This document shows, in pieces, positions 44,155 through 52,092 of a stretch of DNA of 52,092 nucleotides. Position 1 is the first letter of the stretch. Each line of letters begins with the position of its first letter. The DNA lies in contig BFEA01000764.1 in NCBI GenBank assembly GCA_003427395.1, positions 13,870 through 65,961 on the forward strand. The letters are read 5' to 3'. A program made the translations under genes and the position numbers. The DNA is from Chara braunii. Its lineage: Eukaryota; Streptophyta; Charophyceae; Charales; Characeae. Below the pieces are notes generated by a model. That model saw only the letters and a program-made list of their open reading frames with translations, was not told where the DNA came from and searched no databases.

Positions 44155-44451
44155 TCAACATCTCTCATACAGTGCTTCAATACTTCTTTCTTTTGGGACA
44201 TAAATTTGCACATCATACGTATCCAGGTCTACAAAGTAAAATGTCAGTATATAGAATCGTTTCTGCTCCCATCCACTCTCGACCATTTCATACTTGACAA
44301 CTTCATATGGGAACACCTCTCTTTTACCCAATATACTCAGTGATCTCAGAAGACACTCGACTTTCTTTTTGCTTGGGCCCAAACCTCTATCGAATTCCGA
44401 CCTTCTCTGTTTAATTTCCTTTGCAAAAGTTTTTTTTGCTCTCATGACCAT
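44155..44451 (-). CDS. Unknown small-domain ORF, member 2
   Basis: Ninety-eight codons: a basic start (MVMRAKKTFAKEIKQRRSEF), then ECLLRSLSILGKREVFPYEV, VKYEMVESGWEQKRFYILTF and YFVDLDTYDVQIYVPKERSI. It is a clear paralogue of the ORF at 43703, about 35-40 percent identical by eye over 60 residues. The preceding piece at 44570-44790 may be its N-terminal partner. Confidence 0.45.
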   Translation of the reverse strand: MVMRAKKTFAKEIKQRRSEFDRGLGPSKKKVECLLRSLSILGKREVFPYEVVKYEMVESGWEQKRFYILTFYFVDLDTYDVQIYVPKERSIEALYERC

Positions 44452-44569
44452 CAGCTTATTTCTCCCATTTCAATACCATGTTGATAATTGGTAGTCAATT
44501 AGTCTCATCACAGTAGCTGTTAGGAATAGGAGGGATTGGGACTGTCTCATACGTTACTGGCATTAGACT

Positions 44570-44790
44570 TCATTCCACTTTCTTCTTTCGCTTGAGTAAG
44601 TCTGCCTTCTCATCATAGATAAACTGAACAGCAATCTCCCATAACCAGTTAAAATTATCACCATCATTGCAGCCTCCCTTCTTGACATAGGGACGGATAT
44701 CATAGATATCTCCCTCCAAGAAGCGAGCCAGCATTATGCTGATGGCAAAATTGCGAGAACTGTAGACCCAACAATGCTCATACTGATAGG
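44570..44790 (-). pseudogene. RPYVKKG-type segment, copy 2
   Basis: The minus-strand frame YQYEHCWVYSSRNFAISIML, then ARFLEGDIYDIRPYVKKGGC and NWLWEIAVQFIYDEKADLLK, ends at 44570-44572. It matches the ORF at 45757-46206 in EG-x-I-x-D-[IL]-RPYVKKG and the following helical stretch. The family is unknown. Confidence 0.4.
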
Positions 44791-45170
44791 CTTTCGAGTC
44801 TCTGAGTAGTCATTTTCGAGAGTTTTTTCAATGCATCAGTCGTTAACATTTTTGATGAAGTCTCTGAGCTCCTGACTCTCTCTTTTTCTTCCTAGTATTT
44901 TCAAGGGCATCATAGGCTCATAAGGCATACCTGAGATCAAACCTGATTCTCTCCAACGTTAACATCAGTCTCCTTCTCCAGTCCAGTGTGGTACCTCACA
45001 CAAGGAAAGAAGACTCAGTTAGCAAATAGGTTTTCCAATAGAATAATGACTCAAGAAATATTATGAAATCAGTCTGGCAAGTTCAGAAATTATCAATTGT
45101 TCTCAAGCCCTAATCAAAGCTCAAAACTGTTTGTTGACCCAGACTCGTTCCGGACACGGAAATTTTTCAT

Positions 45171-45189
45171 GTCCCTGGCAACGGCACAA
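45171..45189 (-). other. Primer-binding-site-like sequence
   Basis: On the minus strand TTGTGCCGTTGCCAGGGAC resembles the TGGYGCCGTTGCCGGGGA type of PBS known from many plant Ty3/gypsy elements. GCGACA lies just upstream, as an LTR end should (CA terminus). Position and strand suit the gypsy genes at 34.6-40.8 kb. I could not find a matching 3' LTR. Confidence 0.5.
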
Positions 45190-45756
45190 TTTTTGTCGCA
45201 CTTTTTTCAATCAGGCCTCTTGAGGCGACCAGAAAGTCAACAGGATGTCACGCAGGGTTTGGGATGTTGTTTGCAATAAATAAAATAAATTAATTAAAGC
45301 AAATCCCTTCCTGTTGTGTGCGTCCAGTTTCGACCGAGACCCTTCAATTACGATCTTCGCCGGTCCCCGGTCTTAGGAATCTTTTATTTTGATTCGGAAC
45401 AACAGAGAATCATGCAGATAATAATCATAGAATTTCAACATGTCATGCATCCATTAATTTACCATTTTACTAATTTTGAGAATCGTGACAGAATCATCAA
45501 AGAATGTAATCATCAAGCAAGGCAATGCAAAGAAGCAAGACCGACTGATTTGAGCAAAGACAAGGTTAATTGAAGGAAAAATAAGAACTCATAGTAATCT
45601 CAGAAAGTACACATGAAAGAGAACACGGCCAGCACTTGTCTTGAATCCTCACTCATCCCTCTAGATCTCACACTCAATTTCTTATTTTGTTGTCTGTCGT
45701 TTGGGTTTTTTGTCGTGTCTCCGTACTCTCTGAGTTTGTGGCCTCTGAATATAGTG
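45190..45756. other. Possible 5' LTR remnant
   Basis: No coding signal. By position it could be the 5' LTR of the minus-strand element, but no second copy is present in the window to prove it. Confidence 0.25.
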
Positions 45757-46206
45757 TCACCTGAAGCTTGTCAGCTCTGAGCATTTCCATCCAAGTCCCA
45801 TGATACGGAAATCAACCATGGCACAAAACTCGTCCCATAGTGTAGGAAGGTATGGCTGAGAAAAGATCCCTTGTCTGCGATGCGGGAACTCGGAAGGCTC
45901 AGTCACTGACTCGTAGTCGATTGCTGCAGGTGAAATGTACCTCTTGGCCAGATCGATCAAGTCACCCAAGTGATAACCGCCTGTCAGAATAAAAGGTACT
46001 GGAGACTTGGGGTAGTCGGTGTAGAACTTGGGTCCAAAACTGCGGATTAGCTTAGTACCGCTCTCATCAAACTCCCTCTCTCTCTCTTTAAGGTACTTGG
46101 TTGCTGTAGTCCAGACTGAGTCAAAGTGCTCGTGAGTTTCCTTGCCCTTCTTTACATAGGGTCTCAAGTCATGAATAACTCCTTCAGTGAACTCAGTGTG
46201 GACCAC
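45757..46206 (-). CDS. Unknown ORF with RPYVKKG motif, copy 1
   Basis: A 149-codon frame: EFTEGVIHDLRPYVKKGKET, FDSVWTTATKYLKEREREFD, PKFYTDYPKSPVPFILTGGY and LPTLWDEFCAMVDFRIMGLG. A paralogous segment lies at 44570-44790. It is helical, charged and has no domain I know. It lies upstream of the primer-binding-site-like sequence, so it probably belongs to a second, nested element copy. Confidence 0.45.
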   Translation of the reverse strand: MVHTEFTEGVIHDLRPYVKKGKETHEHFDSVWTTATKYLKEREREFDESGTKLIRSFGPKFYTDYPKSPVPFILTGGYHLGDLIDLAKRYISPAAIDYESVTEPSEFPHRRQGIFSQPYLPTLWDEFCAMVDFRIMGLGWKCSELTSFR

Positions 46207-46718
46207 AAAAATAGATAGATCATCTTGCTTAAAGCGAGTTGCACTGATATACTGGTACTATAATGCATCCTTGAGGGCAATCTGATTGAGGCTGGTCAGG
46301 ACAGTCTCCTTAACTGAGAATGACGGGATTGTACTTATGTGCTAAGATGAGTGTTGAGACTAGTCTGTATCTTTTGGGAAAAGCACTGTCTTATTGATGT
46401 AGATCTCAGACACAGATAAAAATGATTGAGTCCTTGATTGATCCTAATAGGAATTTTTCGTGTAACTCATGTCACCGAGTATTGATTGGTTCTGACTAAA
46501 GGTCTCAGATATCTCGGATAGCCAAGCGTTAATTGAGCGATAACTACATGTTGATTTAATGTTGACCGAATCTCGATTACATTCCTGCTTGGTTAACGAG
46601 TCATAGAACATTGATCGCTTAATGCAGGAACGTTGAGAAGACTGCAAGTTATAGAGTGACACTTGCCAACTAAGATGTTGGTGGAGTTCTAAGAAAGAAT
46701 ATTCAGACAGCCCTGCGC

Positions 46719-46940
46719 TTATCTGAGCTTTGCTCTGGCTTGTTCAAAAGTCTGTAGAGAAAAGTAGGTATTGTGCAGCTTTCCTGAGTGATCATGAAAA
46801 TATAACACATATTCGATGCATCCCTCCTCTCTGATTTTCTGAATTGCGCGCTCTCTCAAAATTATTTTGTAAGATTTCATACTTCGCGAGAAGTTCACTT
46901 CCCATCCATCATACTTTTCTTTAACAACTCTACAGCTCAT
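46719..46940 (-). CDS. Unknown small-domain ORF, member 1
   Basis: Seventy-three codons: WEVNFSRSMKSYKIILRERA, then IQKIREEGCIEYVLYFHDHS and LQTFEQARAKLR. The hydrophobic strand plus acidic turn recalls the small-domain ORFs at 43.2-44.5 kb, but similarity is weak. The function is unknown. Confidence 0.3.
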   Translation of the reverse strand: MSCRVVKEKYDGWEVNFSRSMKSYKIILRERAIQKIREEGCIEYVLYFHDHSGKLHNTYFSLQTFEQARAKLR

Positions 46941-49872
46941 CGAATAAATTTCGCGTCTCTCGTGCTGCCCAATTCCCTAATAGAGGGAAGTAGTGCCCCC
47001 TTCTATTCTGACCCTTGGAAGGATCAAACTGCCCGTCACGCTCAAATCGACTCATCGTGCCTTGTTCTGATGATAACTTATAGATTCAGGTTTTTTTTTT
47101 TCCTTACTAAACGGACTTATCAGTCTGACTCTTAATTGCTACTAGCTGCTCGCTCCCAATTTGACTAGAGCAAGACCTCAAGTCATTCGTTCTTATATAG
47201 CGTTGACTCAGTTAGGCTCTATCTTCACTCAAACCTAGCACTGAGTTGCAACGCCACCTATTATAGGTCCGGAGTTCTAGGTTAACATGCAACCCTTAAC
47301 AAGATGTTGCTCTAAGAGTGCTCTTCGGAGAACCTACAATCCAGGGTCTGCTCTTGTGTCAACTTTGTGCTCAGCGTAAAAGCCCATCGTATGGTCGTTC
47401 ATAATACTGCTAGCCTCATGGGTGTAAAAGCTCCGGGTAAGGAGGGTGACTTGCGGTACACTCGTACGCAGTGCTATGGTCCCAAGTATGAAAACACACT
47501 AATATCCCATGGGATCATTTCGAGCACAGGGACCGGGCACCACACGTTCAGCGTGATAAGTATGTTGGACTGTGTCTCTGCTTAATGAAGGAAGGGGCTG
47601 AGCACAAGTCTCAATCCTCTAATCATCCTACAGTCTCGAGTGCAGGGGTTAATGAGCATGGTTTCTGACAGGCTACTGAAGGTGAGATCTCAGAATACGG
47701 TCCCAGCTCACTATCACAGGAATTATCACTTACCAGCACGAGCAGCATCTTCACCGTATTTATATGTCTCTCAATCATAGGTCTGCCCTCAATTCTGCAC
47801 GCTCTTGAGAGGGGTTAGACGAGCTAGCCAACCCGTAGGAATTTGTCATCAGTTGTCATAAAGTATGTGATAAATCAGGCTCATATGAGCCTCGGATGCC
47901 TCATGGGTCTGCTGGTTAATCCCCATCAATCAAGAACTTTGCGAGAAGGTATGATACTTTTCTCAGGGCTCGCTGGTTTCTACCCATCATACAACCCGTA
48001 CGGTGAACAGACTTGATCTCGGTTTTTCCCTTTTCGATAATGAACCCATCTGCTAAGGGTACCGGATGTTCGATCATGTTTAGTTTAGAAAACAACTATT
48101 CAATACCACTCCGGCAACGCACGATGCCCCAGGTGAAAGCAGGGTTTTTACTCTTATCGTAGTGCCTGTTGGGTTGACCAACGGATAGACGTCATGAATG
48201 GTTTAACTAAAAACCCATATGGGTGGTCAGTTGGGCATTACTGGGCGATGCACCTGAGGCCTAATTCATTATGTCGAGCCTTCTCTGTACAGGGACTGTT
48301 ATCCCCTCTCAATAGCCTTAAAGTGCGACACTTGTTCCCACTCAATCTTCACGAGTCTTCACATTTAAGCCCAGCCCGACAGTTTTCTGAACTCACGAGT
48401 CGTGACCAGTCCCGTAATCAAAGAGCAACACTCTTAGGGCCAGTACTCAATTCTTTAAAGCCTGATTACCAAATCAGCCCGCTTTTATCATTCCTCTCGT
48501 AAGGGTCGCATTTAGTATGATCCGTTGTCGCTCTTGACTGATCATAGGTACACGGCCTCTGTCTGAGCGAGGTGTCGTTCAAGGCTCCGGGCTTTATATA
48601 TATGAGTCCACGGTACATTTGCGTTCGGTTCCATTTTAGCTGGATTTTGAGTGGAAACCAGCGCCCTCTCAGTGTCATTAAAATAGCTCAAACTCAGACA
48701 TCCCGATTCCACTCTGAGAGTAGACTGCAAGACTGGACCAATGTGAGAACAAAAATTGCGGCGAAAGATAGTGTATTCGTCCAGAATTTAATCATCGCCA
48801 AGCAAGAAGTTTGCCAGCAAATGAACAGCCTTTGTAAGCAGGGCTCACCTTTTTCCCACCAAGCTACATGAGCTGATTGCATAGGCTAAGAAGGCTGCCC
48901 TCCGAAGAATTCTCAGTTCCGAACCAAGTCTTGGCTTATTAGTAAATGGGGAGCGGTCAATAACCTCTTGTTTTGATTGAAAGAGTTTAGTTGACAAATG
49001 CAAATAAAACGACCTCTTTAGACCATTATGCTGTGTATAATTCTCATCATCATCTCATTGTCCTTTGAGTTTAGAGGTAACATTGAGCGAAGCGTGTACG
49101 GTACAAAGTACGATAAGATAAAAGCCCAGACAATGATTATCGACGGGTCGTAAGAGGGGGCGAAGTCTTTTGCCCAATCAAATTATCTACAGATCAACCC
49201 ATGGAATCACCGGAGCCCCTTTTTCGAGCCTAATACACGCAGACTCTTAGCCAAGGTGTGCACAAAACAAAAACTAAATCACAACAGTCTTAGACGGGGA
49301 GCTATTGAATAACATACTAACTGAACATTCATCCTTTCAGATCTGGCTCAGGTCTATTCTTTCCATGGGACAGCACATTGATACTTTTTCACCCTTAGAG
49401 ATTAAACTTCTGACCACTCAGTCAAACAAGTGCCCCCTTGTGCTTAAATGTATTCACACCGCCTCCCTGTTTCCGCTAACAGCTGATCCTGTCTTCACAT
49501 ATTAGCACCTTGTGGACACGAGATTACGGTCAACGTCCGTTCTGAGGAGCGCTAGAGTCATCCAAACATCCAGATCATTAAACAGGGCGGAAATCCACCA
49601 GGGCAGCAAGTTTTCGATAAAACTACACTTCAGGGACTACGCGCGCAAAGAGTCTGAGACTGATCGATTTAGATAAACTGACTGAGGCAAACGGGTCTCT
49701 CACCATACTTAGCTTGATCAGCGGATAAGTGGATAAATCTATAAGAGCTGCAAAATCTAGCACCACAACCTTCAAGCGTGGCAACCGAATCATGGTATAC
49801 TCAAAGTCTAAAGTCTTTTTCTTTTACCAACGTCACTAACTCACTTTCCTCTATCACACTCCCGATGGCCGC
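46941..49872. other. No recognisable gene
   Basis: Balanced composition, ORFs below about 110 codons on either strand, and no tandem repeats I can define. It could be old retroelement sequence. Confidence 0.45.
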
Positions 49873-52092
49873 TCAGGGCTTCTGACGCCTCTGCAGCATC
49901 TTGGGGGGGGGGCAACAGATGGCAATAGCGAGAGAGTAGCGCTTTAGACACTCGACCTTGCCACCAGCCCTCGACTCACCCCTGTGACTCGAACCAACAT
50001 AGTGACGATACCGATCAAGTCCGCTTGCGTGCACTCGCTCGCAAGTCAGACAGCACCAGCGATCCAAAGGCGGCCAAAGTTGTGGCAGTTGTCAGCAGAC
50101 ATCACATCAAAACAAGTGCCATCTCTCCCTTTTAGCATGAGACGACCAATGCAACGTCACGCCAGCTATCCAGTGGATGCTCAGAGAACGCCTCTCCAGC
50201 GTGACCTGCGTAAGCTGATGTCAACAGCCACGTTTCTCTCTCTCTTTCGTAACCGCTCATGTTTTTTCTCTCTCTCTCTCTGCCTCCCTGGACCGCGCCA
50301 CGTGTAGACTGTGTCCACACACATGCCCAGTCCCAACTTCAACTTCTAGATGCAACAACCAGACCACTCTCCGTTGCATGCCAGCGTCACGTCACATTCG
50401 GTCTCAGTGAGAACAGGGGGGCGTCAACATGTCATTCTCGTGTCACTTGCCCTCTCAAGTGCAATCACGCGCGAGGCTCGGCCTCCCCTTGCAAAACCCC
50501 CAGCCAAACTCAACACAGCAGTGGAGGATAACATGGATCGTCTACGAGAGCAAAAGAAGCACAGCAGCACGCAACAAACCAAACTTTGTCACACTAGGGT
50601 CGGTCAAGAAGTAACGACGACCATGCTAGGACCGTCACTCATGGTGTATTGGGTGAAAATAAAGTTCACCGAGAGAGAAGGTACTGGTTACGATGGGTTC
50701 TTGCAAGGGCCTTTGAGCAAGAAGAAGCATGCACATTCAAAACGCAACAGTATGAGCATCGCACCTTCGTCTGCTCATTTTCGCACCACTTCATTGTTCC
50801 CTCTTTTCATACCCACATGCAACACAGCCCACGGTCAGTGCAGTAACCCATTAATCATACTCTATCAACTGATAGCTTGCTCACCGCAAAACCGAGCACA
50901 CCTGAATGTACAGTGACCATGGCGAGAGTATAAAGCATCTACCGATACGTGGCAAATCGTCCCAAAGACGTCTCTTCAGAACGCGCTCGTGACCACCTTT
51001 CAAAGCGTGACTCGACCTCTCGTTGTGTCTCATGCTCTCCCCCTCCCTCTCGTAACCGCTGAGCGCGCCTCTTTCTCGCCCATCGTCACCCTTTTGACTT
51101 CTCTTGTTTTTCAATTAGAGACCCCCGTCTCTCCGTCGTCGAGAGTTTGCCCTTGGACCACTTTCCACGGGCTCAACTGGCGGATGGTCCCTCCGCTACT
51201 GGTTCAGTCCATGCCAGGACTGGGTCTCAGCCTCTAGGTCACTCGCGTCACTCTCTGCCTCTGTATGGCGGTCTAGGTGCTGTTGTTCTCATTCTGCGGT
51301 ATCCGTAGAGATCTCCTCTTTCAGGTACGGGATAATCACCTTAATTTCGTTAGTGACCCCATCCAGCCTGCCCCTTCTCTCGGCACGGTCCTTGCCTCCG
51401 TAATTGCCATCTGCAAGTCTGGGTCCGCCCTCATCTCCTCCTCTTTTCCCCCCTGTACGTTTATCCTCAGCTTAGCCTCCCGCCTTCCGTAGCTGTAATC
51501 CAGCACGACAGTTACCGTAGGCCCATCTCCCGACATCCGCTCCCATCTCAAGAGGGATTGGATGCACCTCGGCGTGTAGCCATACAACCCGCTGCTTCGC
51601 ACCATGACTGTTTTTCCAAAAAGAGTCAGCCAATACCAGGCTACTAACTCCCGAATAGTTGTACCCAGACACTCAGAACACGAGGTCAGGCGCTCAAACG
51701 ATCCCCCACACTCACCACGCTGGCCAGCTCTCTCCCTCGAACTCACTAGTACCCGGCGTAGCGAGATAATCCGAGCCCAGAGTAAGGTGCATCTTTTTTT
51801 TTGCAAGCCCACCCTTGCCCTTTATAAGGTTGCCTTCTGTCGCGATCCCTGTGCTCTAAATAGGGGAACTATAACCCAAGCTCCAGTATTTCAATTTTTC
51901 AGTAAATTGATAACTCATTAAATAGTGAAACAAAACAAAATAAGGGAAGGAAAATCAGGAGGTAGAACATCAACGGTCATAGCGCCGACTTTCCGCGCGA
52001 AGTGACCGCCACCCATGCAGAAGTCCCATAACGGGACACTGACAGGCAATCCTTCTGCTCCAAAAAGGAAACGCCGAATTATAGCCACCGGG
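49873..52092. other. No recognisable gene; weak ORFs
   Basis: The longest frames are 50350-50916 (plus, 188 codons) and 51336-51812 (minus, 158 codons, with PTVTVVLDYSYGRREAKLRI). Neither shows a known domain. Segments near 50180-50290 and 50965-51075 share CTCTCGTAACCGCT-type words and give similar minus-strand peptides (SGYERE), a diverged direct repeat. One G-run lies at about 49902-49911. Confidence 0.35.

Noticed and set aside
47300-48500. Organelle or rRNA-derived insert
   Set aside because: I checked for rRNA-like conserved words and found none; composition matches the surroundings.
50350-50916. 188-codon plus ORF as a gene
   Set aside because: No domain, mixed low-complexity composition and no supporting splice or repeat evidence.

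Overview
This is a nuclear-type eukaryotic window, not a bacterial one. ORFs are broken and widely spaced, one intron joins in phase, microsatellites and poly(A) tracts are common, and LINE, Ty3/gypsy, MITE-like and hAT-like elements dominate. A secreted single-FAS1 protein, a Ulp1-type (C48) protease module and a plant-type primer-binding site fit a streptophyte. My best guess is a charophyte alga such as Chara, but that is inference from style, not from a search.

Left third (1-15.0 kb): noncoding, repeat-rich DNA (a 55-bp minisatellite, a 0.53-kb foldback, a five-copy 183-bp tandem array) leads into a frameshifted unknown locus (3.9-5.1 kb) and then a large decayed gene (6.3-13.8 kb). I read the large gene as an unknown N-terminal domain, a ParB-like domain, a degenerate DNA N4/N6-methyltransferase-like domain, acidic low-complexity sequence, an 826-bp intron and a Ulp1-like cysteine protease. 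It carries at least two nonsense codons and three frameshifts. Around it lie about 28 copies of a 24-bp inverted-repeat motif (8-bp arms, 8-bp asymmetric core). The motif points one way upstream of the gene and the other way downstream, and its geometry is like that of a tyrosine-recombinase site.

Middle (15-33.5 kb): mobile-element remnants. There is a TIR-like element (15.6-16.6 kb), two palindromic MITEs each flanked by a 9-bp near-identical duplication (17.7-19.2 kb), tandem duplications, a sequencing gap (21720-22054), one intact-looking FAS1 gene (22414-23070, minus), a 5'-truncated and mutated LINE (23.75-28.3 kb, plus) with a poly(A) tail and long flanking direct repeats, scattered LINE 3'-end pieces, and a tRNA-like Pol III unit near 33.4 kb.

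Right (34.6-46.9 kb, minus strand): a decayed Ty3/gypsy retrotransposon reading gag, zinc knuckle, protease, RT, RNase H, integrase from high to low coordinates. It is interrupted by a 0.5-kb insertion inside the protease and a 1.56-kb hAT-like insertion with an 8-bp target duplication just upstream of gag. Upstream of gag are small paralogous ORFs of an unrecognised family and a primer-binding-site-like sequence at 45.17 kb. From about 47 kb to the end I recognise no gene family.
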